Shown here piece after piece: positions 1 through 13,400 of a stretch of DNA of 64,000 nucleotides (its first letter is position 1; each line of letters opens with the position of its first letter). Origin of the DNA: Scolanthus callimorphus (Eukaryota; Cnidaria; Anthozoa; Actiniaria; Edwardsiidae); assembly GCA_033964015.1 (NCBI GenBank), contig CM066923.1:3520978-3584977 (forward strand), read 5' to 3'. The translations under genes and the position numbers were made by a program. The notes beneath the pieces were generated by a model that saw only the letters and a program-made list of their open reading frames with translations, had not been told where the DNA came from and did no database searches.

Positions 1-1181
1 GCGCGTTCTGATTGGTTGGCTAGCTGTGTGTGATTACAGTGTACACATGTACGATTGACGATGCGCACGCTGTTAGGGCTTTTCATTAAAAAAAAAAACG
101 GGTTTGTTGTTGTATAAAACAAACAGGTCATATTTTCAAGTGCATTTGTACTGTAACAGACGCACAGAAGACGTCATAGAGTGTCGTGAACAACTGACAC
201 GCCACTCGAATGCGTCTCGTGACGTACTTGTTTGTTCATGTCACGCTATGGCTTCGTCTGTGAAACTATTGTAACTACAAACGCACGGAAAAATGAGATC
301 TATTTGTCAAAAAATGTTGATGAATTATTACAAAACAATTGATATCACTAAGTTACAAAAGGCCGGTCTAAAGGATTGTCTAAGTTTAAGGGAGGTTGTC
401 GCGCAGCTGCGCAGCTGTTCTGCGCATCTCAAACAAAGAAGTATCGTCCCGTAACGATGGACAGCGAAGGCTGAAAACCACGAAAACAATCCGTTTTAAT
501 CTCGCTATTCTCGATCCATCCGACCAAATGTTTATGTTTTACATATTCTTCAATAGTTTTCTGATAGGATGGTCTAAATAATTTTGCTCAGTGATCGTTC
601 CTGGAGCATGGGCGTAGCGCGACAACTTCCCTTTAATTTGCATTAGAAACGGCTCATGATTAGGTACGCTGTACGTATGTTCTAGACCTGATTTATTCTA
701 AGGAGGAGTCACTGCAATAGATGCTTGATTGACATTGAATAATGTAGATCAATACTAATTATACAATGGTATTGGCTATACAACTAGCTATACAATACTA
801 GTAAGCTCTCGCATTTGGCTGATCATTAATTTTTACTTCAGCGACATTATCATCCTACTACTTTGTCTAAATAAATAATTTTAAACATTGTCCGGCAAGT
901 CCTCGTTGGTTAGCCTAACGTATCAAATAATAAATCATATCATGCAGTTTGAGCATTAATCATAATTTATTCTTAATATAAAAGAATCAGGGTCTGAAAT
1001 TATTGTTTTATCACATTATATTAAATCATAAACTAGAAATCACAGATGAGTAAATCATTTATTAATTTCATTCCATAATCAACAGTGTACTAATCGATAC
1101 AATCAACAGCCCATTTAGTGAACATATAAATAATACATCAATAGCACCCAATATTCCAAGGAACCCAGCACTCGGGCTTAC
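1..1181. other. Copy L intron 10 (part) and left flank
   Basis: From 1181 down to about 1030 the sequence matches the start of intron 10 in copy R, after which the similarity ends. The rest is AT-rich with no recognisable exon. I saw no counterpart of the retrotransposon that sits in intron 10 of copy R. Confidence 0.5.
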
Positions 1182-1449
1182 CATCAACTGTAACTGTCAC
1201 AACAGAACTGATCGTACTGACACCAACAGCATTCCCGGCCATGCAGGTGATGCTATTACTTCCTGGAATTTCTGCGCTGAATTATAACTCCCACTTGGTT
1301 GCGTCTCACATGGTTGCCATGGTTATAGAAGATGTAGTTGCTGACCGCTGGGTTTCCAGACGCACTGCACAGCAAACTAATGGTATCGCCCTGGCATAAG
1401 GTACTTCCAACTGGATGTATCTTGCTGAGTTGAATGTTTTCGGGTTTAT
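1182..1449 (-). pseudogene. Copy L exon E10: type II Ig domain with frameshift
   Basis: The exon begins YKPENIQL and keeps GSTLC and LLCSASG. Compared with copy R, one base is missing near 1308 and another near 1280, so the frame is lost after the NHV motif and a TAA arrives at about 1256. The exon is 268 nt instead of 270. Both splice sites are intact. A sequencing error cannot be excluded. Confidence 0.75.
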
Positions 1450-4400
1450 CTGACGAGTGATTCAAAGACGCATTCAAAAGAACTTCTCGACTTCTTTGCA
1501 GCAAAATCCCACGGCAAAAACAAACACTTTTGAGTGAAGAACACTTACATTGGACAACAATGAAGGCTGATTGAGTGACGTTAGTCCCACATCCACTTGT
1601 GTCCACGGCGGTACATCTAAATTCTCCTGACATGTTCCTTGAGATATTCACCAGGCTATAGACCGAACCACGTGACATTATCTGGCCTTGGGGGCTTATC
1701 AGACTTACTAACGGCACAGGGTACCCATCGGCAGAGCAAGGAAGGTCAACAGAGCTGGATTCGTTTAGAGTAATATTGGAAGGACCTGTGAAATTGGTGA
1801 TGGGCGCTGGAAATGAGAGAATTAACGCATAAGCTGGCTACAAGGCGTACAACAGTTTTCCTTGAACTTAGTAGATTCGCATAACAAAGAGTAACAAGAG
1901 AATCATTTATTGATATAAGATCACCAATCCGGGACCAATGCGTTTAGCTGAGAACGCAAAGGTCTTGACATAATTGCCCTTGTATTGCGCGCGATCAACG
2001 GTAGTGAATAGCTGACTATCGCTACCATTACGTGAAACATTTAACAAGGCGAATTCTTACAATCTGCAATTTAGATTCAATCCCACAAAATCGAACCACA
2101 TTTACACCCGCTTACCATTAACTGTCACTGTAACAACAGAGCTGGAAGCGCTGAAACCAGCAGCATTTTTGGCCACACAGGTAACGTTATAAGTCCCAGT
2201 GTTCCTTGCGGTGAGGTTATATACACCACGTGATTGCGTCACTAGGTGGTTACCATGGTTATAGAAGGTGTAGCTGCTGACTGCTGGGCTCGCAGACGCA
2301 CTACATATCAAGCTAATTGTGCCATTAAGGCATATCGTACTCCCAGATGGCTGAGTGTTAGTGAGTTGCACGTTTTCTGGTTTATCTGGAGAGCGATTTT
2401 AGAAGACTTGAATTAGTGAATGCAGTGAAAAGGCAAGCCGACATATAAAGCTCAGTTCCAAGCGAAGGTACACTTACATTGAACAACAAGGAAAGATGAC
2501 TTGGTGAAATTAGCACCACATCCACTTGTGTCCACGGCTGTACATCTATACTCCCCTGACATGTTCCTTACGATATTCACCACACTATAGACCGAACCAC
2601 GTGACACTATCTGGCCTTGAGGGTTTGTCAGACTTACTGACGGCACAGGGTACCCATCGGCAGAGCAGTGAAGATCAATTGCAGCAGATTCGTTAACGGT
2701 TATATTAGTAGGACCAGTGAAATTACTGATGGGCTCTAGAAATGATAAAATTACTGTTGTTAGAATGGTTACTTAGATTGTCTAAAGGGCAAAGCTATGC
2801 AAAGCGCGTGATGTAGGCCACACTAAAGGCCTCTCCAAAAGATCAACCAGGTGACAACATACACGTCACATGTAAAGGTTTGCATACAACACATGGATGG
2901 TGTGAGATAAGGGTATCAAAAAGCGGTGACATGGTACCACAATGATGGCAAACAGTATGTCAACATATGAATCAAAGAAGAAGAGCAGTAAGAATAATGA
3001 AACGTTTAAAATGCGACAAGAGCAATGCATTCCCTGATCGCGGTAACAGGAAGAAAAGACAATGAAAACAAAGAAACAAAAGGCAGAGGAGGCATTAACT
3101 ACGAGCAAAGTGTTTTACACACATTCTACTCTCTGCATGGCCTGTCAAACACGAAAAAGAAGTTTGAAAGGGATGTAGCGCAAAAGGGAAAGACAAACAA
3201 AGGTGTTTGGCAGATGTTTGGAAAACACTACATCATCACCAATAAGCGGGTTTCAGATGAGCGCAAGAAGTGCAGCTTTTCTAAAGATGTTCTAAAAGCA
3301 ACTGCATCACACGACTAAGTGCTGACAAAGAGTAACAAGATTTGGCTCTTACTACAGCTTTGCCAAAACGAATTAATCATATTGTACTATAAGCAACACA
3401 TCATCTACTGATAGGCAGAGTGTTCAGCGTCATCTACACCCACTCTTACCATAAACATTTACAAGTATCGGTGGGCTGACGTCTGACCCCACAATATTTG
3501 TTGTGTTGCACGTTAACTGATTCACACCAGGGTTCGCCGCCTTCAGTGTGTAACTCTGACTGGCTTGAGTCGCTAGCATGGTGCCATTGTTGTAGAACGT
3601 GTACAGACTGACCATGGGGTTTGCATACGTCTCGCATCTCAAACTGATGTTGCTGTTCTTACAAATAGTGCTCCCAGATGGTTGGACTTTGGTGAGATTC
3701 GTGTGTTCTGGTTTATCTATAAGGAGTGACGTTAGGGATTCCCCAGTAAATTATAAGGACATGTACTCCTTGAAGTAACCAAATAACTTCTAAACACTCG
3801 TATTTACAAGGCGTACAGTGAGGTAAACACCGACTTATACATTGACCACAAGATGCTTCACCACAGCAAAAAGCCCATCAGCAACTTGGGTTGCGTCACC
3901 CACTGAACTGCTCTTGTTTTGCTAGGACTTTTTCCCGCATAAACAACAACCAAAGCAACTAGAGCAACTACCACAACATTACTTTGTACAACAAATAAAC
4001 TGCTGCTCCGTTTACAGCTAATGACAGCTTGCTACCGCTAAGCTGACACACCACGCCCGCATAAAGTACTACTCTACAATACAGACAAACAACACATCAC
4101 AGAGTAGCCTACGATGCCTCACAAGATTTTGCACTTACAGTGCACATTAAGGAATGCAGTGTTGGTGTAATTCTGTCCACATCCAGTGCTATCAATGGCG
4201 GTACAAGTATAACGCCCTGACTTGTCTCGAGTCACATTTCTGAAGCTCAAAACGTGGCCATCAGTGACATGAGTTCCGTCTTTTGTCCATCGAATGGTTG
4301 GATTAGGGTATCCCTCAGCAGAGCAGCTCAGATTCACAGTGCTGAACTCATTTGCTGTAGCGTTGTCAGGTCCGGTGAAGTTGTAAATGGGTACTGATGG

Positions 4401-7400
4401 GCATCAATGAAAAAATAATGCAACAATGGAAATAAACCAAGATGAGTAGGTTTTACGAAACCCAGAAATACAATGTTAATACGACACAGTTGTATTAAAG
4501 AAACCATTTATGGCAGCGAACTCCAGAAAAATAGTCGAGAACTGTTGAGACTGAAGGAACCGATAAAACAAATTTCGATCGGACGTAAAATCAAGTAAAA
4601 TAACTGAAATAATATCTGGTTATATGTGTACTTTAAATAGGCAATACTGTATGGATGGGAAAATATGGAAGATTGATAAAAGCAAAAGGCCAAACTGTCT
4701 ATAGCAATTAATAATGCAATTCCTGCACGTTTAGGTATCACACTGGGTTATGTTCTGCATTCTGGCAGCAGCGTTCGGACAGGCACGTATGCATTAGATA
4801 TTCGCAATAATGCATTAGATATTTACTGCCACATATTATTTTTGGTTATTTCTTTGTTATTTTTTGTTATCCTTGCGGTTATCGTTTTTATTATGAATGC
4901 CTAATTACTAAATTTATCCCAAATTAATGCAGCATCAGATATTCAGTAGACCCGGGCATACAAGTCTTAGGTTGGATACGGCACAGAGGGGTGTCTTCGA
5001 CTGTCTAATGAAATGTATGGGTGTTGTTTTCCACAAAAGATATATATTGCAATAAAGCTATATAAGATCGCGAACTTTCAATTGGATAAATTCCAGCTTT
5101 GAAGTACCCCGAAATGAGTGTGAGCCACCGCAAATCATTGCTTTTTCTTGAGACTGCAAGAGCTCAAACAATTAAATTTTTACACTGACTGTATTGTTTT
5201 GGTTTCTCGAAGGTAAATGAGCATAAAACTAATTAAAACCACTGCCGTTTCTATGGTGGTTCCCTTGTCGGTGTCACAACAAGAAATGTTTAGTCTGAGT
5301 CTGTTCAATCATATCTCGCGGAAGCACTATGACGTAGCAAGGATTTGAAAGCAAGCAGAGGGGGGTCACAGCTGTAAAAAGCTGCATGGTGCCTCTCTCA
5401 ATTAAATCTACACTAACATCATAAGAAGTCACGGGCACCCCCATAGCACCCCCGCACCTTGATTATTTTGCCTTTGAAATTGGTAAAAATTTCAACTCTG
5501 AATTTTGGTTATATTTTTCTGCCAAGAATACATGTTTTTCCACGTCTTGCTGGTACCTTTTAGGGGTCAAAATCGACTAAGCGACGCCATTTTAGGTACC
5601 TTTTAGGGGTAAGTCTTAAGTTCCCGACAAGCACCCCTGCCCCAAAAATATGGGAGTCCCCCCCCCCCGGATTTTCTACAGCCCAATTTTAATAAAGTAC
5701 ATTGAGGTGCGCTGTACTGTCTGAGGGATTTGAAGTTTGGTGTTTATTTCTTCTGCATCGAAAATAAAATTTACTCTACAGTGAAGTAAAGCGAGATCGA
5801 GTGCAAGTTTAAGCAGTTAAGACCAAATACAATACTAATCTGAAACTTCTATACAAAACGCATAGGGTGACACCTTGCATTAAAACCAAGGTTTCATGTT
5901 CTCAACACGTTCCATCAAACAAACATCTAGTACGCAACCCTGTAGCTTTTTTCAAACTTGAGTCGTGTTTGTGGTTGCCGAGTGTTAGTTCTGTGTTTTG
6001 TTTTGCGATACAACCTGCTTAATCGAAAAGCTCTTTTTCTTTGAAGCCATAAGCAAAATATGTCCGGGGTAACCTATAGTTTTATTTGCTGTGGCACCGA
6101 TTATAACATGGACATATTTTTAGCTCTCTGGGTCAATGCATAGCTTATTAAATACAGGCTACTCTGGGAATTAGGCATTGAAACTATGCAAAGCTTTGCT
6201 TGAATGAATAATAAATAATGCCTTTCAAGTCCAAATCAAAATCCCAAAGCAACCTTCATTGGAATTGGTATAGAATTTTACCTATTATCGTAGGTGGAAA
6301 CAAAACATTATTCCAGGGAGGCACAGTACATAAATATTGGAAGGAGGTGCTGAGTTTATGTTGTTATAGCCATAAAAATATTGGAGGGACCCCCAGTTCC
6401 ATCACCAACGGTTATATTTTCCATGATGCTATTAAAATATGTTCTTTATCTGACGTTGAGTTTAGGTGGAGTTTACAAATATTTAAGGCACATATTTCAA
6501 ACTGCGCATCCTGTGATTGTTTAACATTAGAAAATACAATTGCTAGAATTAGTCTTTAAAATAGACAATAATTATATTTAATTTCACTTTAATTTCAAAC
6601 GAATTCCAGAAAGAACAAATACCAAGCATTACCATGGTGAGCTGGTGCAACATAATTTGTAAGAAATCACTTTCATGGCAGAAGCAAATCAGTATCCACC
6701 TACCGTTGACAGTGACTGGTACAGACTGACTGACACCTGTCCCCACAGTATTGCTGGCCTCACATGTCAGGTTCATTACACCACCCTCTGTGGCAGTTAA
6801 CGAACAGTTTGGCCCAGATTGACAGGAACTGATCGTGTTACCATTCCGTTTGAATGTGTAGTTGTTTGCTGGAGGACTTGCAGATGCATTGCATGTTAGT
6901 TGTACAGCTTTACCTTGACATACACTAGTGCTGTTAACAGTTAGTGCAGTGTTTTCTGGCTTATCTGAAATAAATTACACATTCCAGAAATGTTTAATGC
7001 AATGCAACTTTTATGCACATCCTACATGACATATGTTTGCTAATCACACTTCATGAAAGGCATGTGCTCACACACAAAAATTTCACCAAGTCCTGGTTCC
7101 CACAAAATACCCTACCAGATGAAAAAAAGACACTTGTAGTGTCCTAGAGAATCATTTACACAACCTACCAAATAACTATAAAGGAAAGTCTTAAGAAAGT
7201 GCCTTCAAAGTGCTATTGTTAATGAGAGTCAGACTCGCCATCTTGTATGGTAGTGTGGTCAATTCCTTACCTGTGTGGGATCCATAGCATGTGCACACAA
7301 AGCTGCTATGTTTCAATGCATGTTTAAGGTGGATCGACCCAGTAATTTTGTACCCTTGCCAACCAATTTTGAACCTCTCATACAAAAGCAGGTTGATTTC

Positions 7401-10400
7401 TATCGCGCGGCCAATATAACACACATACTACCCATAGACTGAAATACATGTCAGTACAAAATTTGGGGAGATCGGAGTTAGTATCACGTGACAATTGGGC
7501 CACGCCTATTTCCACTCTCACACCAGTTTCAGGCTGTAACGACATTTTTTCGAAAAATGCTAACGGTACCTCGAGATTGACTGATTGCCTACGTGTAACC
7601 GAAGTTTGACTAAATTCTACAAGACCGATCTGAAGATATTTTAGGATTTATAAATCAGGGCTATAATTTATGTAAAATCCAGTGTTATGAATTAACATGA
7701 CAGAGTTTGGTACTTCATGGTTATAAATTGAAGGTTTTTATAGCCCAATCTATTTGTAATTGTTCAAGGAAGGTCATGCTTTTGATTAAAATTTAATATT
7801 ATTTTTCGATTTCGAAAAATATAGAAATGTACGTATCAACATAATTCCTCCATGAATCGGCTCATTTGGGCCTACTTTCACGCAATTTGGTCTGATTTAA
7901 AAAATTTTGGACGACTCCAATCAATCAATGTAAAGTTTATCTCCGCCGTTTCATTTCATCAATTGAAATGTTCTATGGGCATCAACTGTGGACGCAAAGA
8001 TCAGTAAATATTGGATGGATTCGTGTAGTTTCCGCTCAGGGACTTGCTTTTGTTCTTCCAATGCGGCACACGTTAATATTCGTGGTTGACTGCTCTCCGA
8101 ATCTTCCTCGACGTAAGGTAATTAAATGCATAGCAAAAGACCAAAGAACCTCAGAAAATTATCATACATCGGAGACTAGCCAAGCAAGGACAAGCCCACG
8201 TGCGCTCCATTGGAGCTCGATTTTGTGCCGAATGGGGAACAAAAGCAAATCCCAGAAGAGAAACTATAGAAATTAATCCAATATTTACCGATCTTTGCGT
8301 CCCCAGTTGACAGCCTTAGAGGATTTCAATTGCTATGAAACGTTGGAGACAAACTTTACATTGATCGATTGGAGTCGTCCAAATTTTGGAGCGAAAAAAA
8401 CTATGATTTTTTAAATCAGACCAAATTTTGTGGAAGTAGGTCCAAATTTCGCGTTGATGCGTGGAGGAATTATGTTGATACGTGCATTTCTATATTTTTG
8501 GAAATCGCAAAATAATATTTAATTTTTATCAAAAGCATGACCTTCCTTGAACAATTACAAATAGATTTGGCTATAAAAGCCTGCAATTATAACCATGAAG
8601 TACCAAACTCTGACATATTTATTCACTTCACTGAATTTTACATAAATTATAGCCATTATTTATAAATCCTAAAATATCTTCAAATCGGTCTTGTAGAATT
8701 TAATCAAACTTCGGTTACACAGAGGCAACTACTCCATCTCGAGGTACCATAGAGCATTTTTCGAAAAAATGTCATTACAGCTTGAAACTGGGCTGAGAGT
8801 TGAAATAGGCGTAGCCCGATTGTCACGTGATACTAACCCCGATCTCCCCAACTTTTGTATTGACATGTATTTCAGTCTATTGGTAGCATATGTGTTATAT
8901 TGGCTGTGCGATAGAAATCAACCTGTTTTTATATGAGAGGTTCAAAATTGGTTGGCAAGGGTACAAAATTACTGGGTCGATCCACCTTAAACATGCATTG
9001 AAACATAGCAGCTTTGTGTGCACATGCTATGGATCCCACACAGGTAAGGAACTGACCACACTACCATACAAGATGGCGAGTCTGACTCTCATTAACAATA
9101 GCACTTTGAAGGCACTTTCTAAAGACTTTCCTTTATCCTGGAACAAGAGGTTGTATTAATAGCTTCCTGTTTTAACTTACATTGTACAACTAAAGATGTT
9201 GACCTGGTGTAGTTGGCTCCACATCCATCAGTAGCAATACATGTGTAAGCACCTGACATGCTCCTGGTTACATTAGTAAGCGTGTGAACATGGCTTTGAC
9301 TGAGTGTCTGTCCATGTTGGTCAGTCCATCTGATGGTGGGTGTAGGAGTGCCATCAGCTGAACACGTCAGGTTGGCAGAACCAAACTCACTGGTTGTTAT
9401 AGATGATGGGACGACAAAGTTGTGAATGGGAACTAAGGAAGGGAAAAATATAAAGTGTGAAAATTTAATAAACAAGTACTTCAGTCCAGGTACTTATAAA
9501 AACATCAACATTATCCACTGAAGGGAGGGAAAGGGCAACAGCTAGGGAAGTTTGTCGGAACCCTGGAGTAGATAATATAGCCATCTCAATAGAGTATGCT
9601 GCTCTCACACTGGTAAACATTCAAACAAGCCTATGCACCCAGACTGAAAGGCAATTATGGGTACTACGCAAAATAGGAGCAAATTTTACACCACTGCGAA
9701 AAAAGCAGAGAACAGAGCATTGTAATACCACATGATTATACGAAACCTTGCCTGCTGCAGGGTGTACCGAGAGTTTCCAGCTACTGGGAGTATCCAGGTA
9801 TTTTTTATCAAATCTCCCAATTTACTACTTAATCTCGATATGACTGTCTGACTGTCTGACTTCTAGCCACTAGCCTTTGCTATTTTTAATTATAGCTTTG
9901 TTCTCTCTGCCATAATCTATACTCAATATAATGTAATTAATTATCTCAGAGGACAAATAAAGTATTTTTGTTTTTAAAAAAAGCATCAAATCTCCCAGAA
10001 TTTTTCAGCATATTCTATGATTGTGCATTTCCAGAAAAAATCCATACCGGGCACAAAATCGTTTATCATAAAAAGAGCTTACAAAAAGAAGGGTTATAGG
10101 AAGGGAAATCGATAAGAAAGGAAATTGGCGAAACAGTTCACTGATACTTTAGCGTCTTTTCTTGTTGATTAACGAAGGCCGGGCACAAATTCAACATGCA
10201 GTAAACTTCTTTTTTCACGCGCTAGTGGACAGACGTTTCTCTTGCTTTGCGGATGTTGACAAAACATATAGTAGTGAGGAATCCACACAGTAATATATGG
10301 GAGATGGCTTCTCTTCATCATTCTACTTTCATCAAACTCAGTGTAACTGGACTCCTACTATGTGCTTTCTGGCTCACTCAATAGAAAACTCTCACATTCA

Positions 10401-13400
10401 GCAAACCCAACGGAGCTCCGGCGGTCACCGGCTTATTTTGACAATATCCCGATAGATATTAATATTTTGTATCAAAAGCACACCTATAACATATTGATCG
10501 TAGTTGTAGCTTTCTTCTGTTAATGTGAAGGGAAAATCTAAGCTAAAATAGCGCTAAAAAAATCAAATCTTTTTGTTAAGATCTGAGAAAATCATTCCCC
10601 CTTGAGATGTAAAAGATAAAACAAATTTTGTTTTTCTGAGCTAATCCCCAACTAAGCTCCACATCCCTTGGTGAGGGATAGCAAAATGAGCTAATGCCCC
10701 ACCTACATGGGACAAAGATAGCCACTAAAAAGGATCTAAATCCCCACCAAAGCCCAACATATCCCAGGGTGGGCAGGGGGGAGTCGGAGTTTACTTTGAC
10801 TGGTGCATTATGAAGGCTTTTCTTTCAAGAAATGTGGTCTTAAATGCAGCCTTGTAAGATTTCTCACCTGTTTAAAGACAGTTTTGACGAATTAACTTCT
10901 TTGTCGTTGCACAGCGAAAAATAATAGTCATTTCCGATAATGTTGAATGGCAAAAAAACCCACCCCCTGGAATTTCCTGGGGCTTTGACACCTCCCACCC
11001 TCTGGAATTTCCAATTCCCTCCGTGGTGCGGGTATGGATTTTTCTGGAAATGCACATTGATTCCAACATACATATTCATGCCATTGGAAAAATTTGGAGA
11101 GTTCAGAGGTTGTCAGAAGAGATTCGGAAAGGTTTCAGGAAAGACTTGGGGAGATAAGACAGTTCGGACGAATTCTCTAAATTACAAAACTTCTGAGGTT
11201 GACAGGTATGCATTGTAGAAACACATTCAACAACTAGTTTTGTATGGTCACCTCAGACCAACAAAATATTTTTTTTAGTTAGGTGGATTGAAGGTGATTC
11301 ACATCAAACAGCAGGCTGTGCTAATGCAATGAAAGTACAGAATAATGGGTCCAATTTGCTATCCCATTGATCATTTCCTGATTAGTTTTATAACACTGAT
11401 AGCTTTTGTCTTCCATTATCAATGGAAATGTCATTAGCAAAGAATCTAGTAAAAAGCCACAGTCAAAGTTTGCTAATACCTCATTCACACCAAAACCATG
11501 TTCAGTTAAACAGGGTTTTTCTTCACCTGATAACATGACAAGTTTCTTACTGGTATAAACTCTTACTAGCTAAATGAAGTACAGTCTATTCAGTTTTGTC
11601 CCCTTGGGAGATAAGGATTTAAACCAGTTTAATTAAGCCACCTTTAAACTAGTTTAAGCAGTGGTGTGAATGGGTAAGAACTGAATAGTACAGGCGCTTA
11701 ATTTTTTATACATGTCTGTCTCATTAGTTTTTTTTTTCAACCACTAGAGCTATTTCTAACCATTTCTATCATCCACCTCAAGTTGATTATCATAAAAAAG
11801 TTCACGTTATCTGTAGACATGATAATAATTCCAGTCTTCCCTGATAATAACCATGCCCTGTATAGCCTGCAGCTTGAAATGTCTCTGATGAAAGCACAAT
11901 CTATTGCAAACATTTTGTGAGATATGTGGAAATGATAACTACTTGCAGGAGCATTCAAACCTTTCTTCACATTCACAATAACATTCTGAGCTTTCTTCTT
12001 AACAGAATGCAGTCTTTATAATTAATAGATGGAGATCATGCACATGAATTTAAATAAAATTATATCATTCAAAGTGCAAATTCGAGCTCTTTCTAGGTTC
12101 CTTGAACTTATGAGTGCAAATTGCTACTTGAAGTGCTTTGTATTTTTATTAATATATCTCCAAGCCCTGAGAGCAGACTTTTGTTTCTAGGTAAGTTCTT
12201 CGTTTATTTTTAAATCCCCGTAATTGCATTCGACGAAAGAGAATGCCTACTACCGGTAATCGTGTCGTTTTCGCTGGATGCTGGGTGCTTTTGAGCGATT
12301 TTCGGTCGGCCCAGCCTCGACTTGATGTTTAACCACAGGTAAACCGGATCGATTCGTGTAGTTTTCGCTGGATGCTGATGGGTGCTTTTGAGCGATTTTT
12401 GGTCGGCCCAGCCTCGACTTGATGTTTAACCACAGGTAAACCGGATTGATCCGATCGGTTCAGCCTAGACACCATGCTGAGACTTGCTGGTGCTTAACCA
12501 CAGGTAGACCGGATAATATAAATTCTCGTCGCGCGTACTATGCTAAAAATATTGCAGGCTCACATATTATTGTATCCGAACGGCACACTTGGTTAGACGG
12601 AGATTTTCGGATATTGGGCATGTTTTTGTCCAAGGTAAGCATATCTTTAGCTATTCATTCGACATTCAGCTGTCAAATATGTTTGGCACTATTTACTATC
12701 AGAACATCAGTAGATTCTGTAGCTGTGTCATAATTTCTACAAACTGAAAAGCTTGACCACCAATCTCTTCTGCCAAAAATAGGTTTCTTTCAGTTCCGTT
12801 TTACGACTTGCGGTCCTAACGCACAATTGATAACAATCTCTCGTCGAATGCACTTTACTAATCTTTGATTACTTCTAGTTATATTTTATACCACAATGAC
12901 CTTTTGTCCAGAGTTTTTGCCGTGTTTCGACGATATATTTCACGGCATTTAGAACTTAGATATAGTACTTCTATGGTAGCTTTCACTAATACTAGAAGGG
13001 CGGTCAAGAGGCGTTTAAAGCCTCTGAAAGGTGGGCTGGTGTCTTATCAATGCCCGTATTGCAGGCAAGGCAACCAAAGCACATTCGCTTTCTCTCAATA
13101 GGACTGACCTTCTCTTTTCATAATGAATGCCAAGCAAGACAAGCATATTATGCAGGAAGCTTGTGATTACAATACATGGTATACAAGCAGAGAACAGTTG
13201 TCGAATGTTAGATTTCTGATACAATCATTGAAGCAGAATTCATACTGGATTGTTTCAAATTATAACAACACGATCAACCTCTGGACATCCTAAAGCTTTA
13301 AAGAATTGTGACATCCTGTGGAAACTCCATACAATGGTTGTGACAATTGTACTAAACAGTCTATTGCATTGCACTCCACTTGAGTGTATGAGATAAACAC

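Noticed and set aside
7191..9159. Mirrored 77-89 codon open frames
   Set aside because: By-product of the foldback arms.
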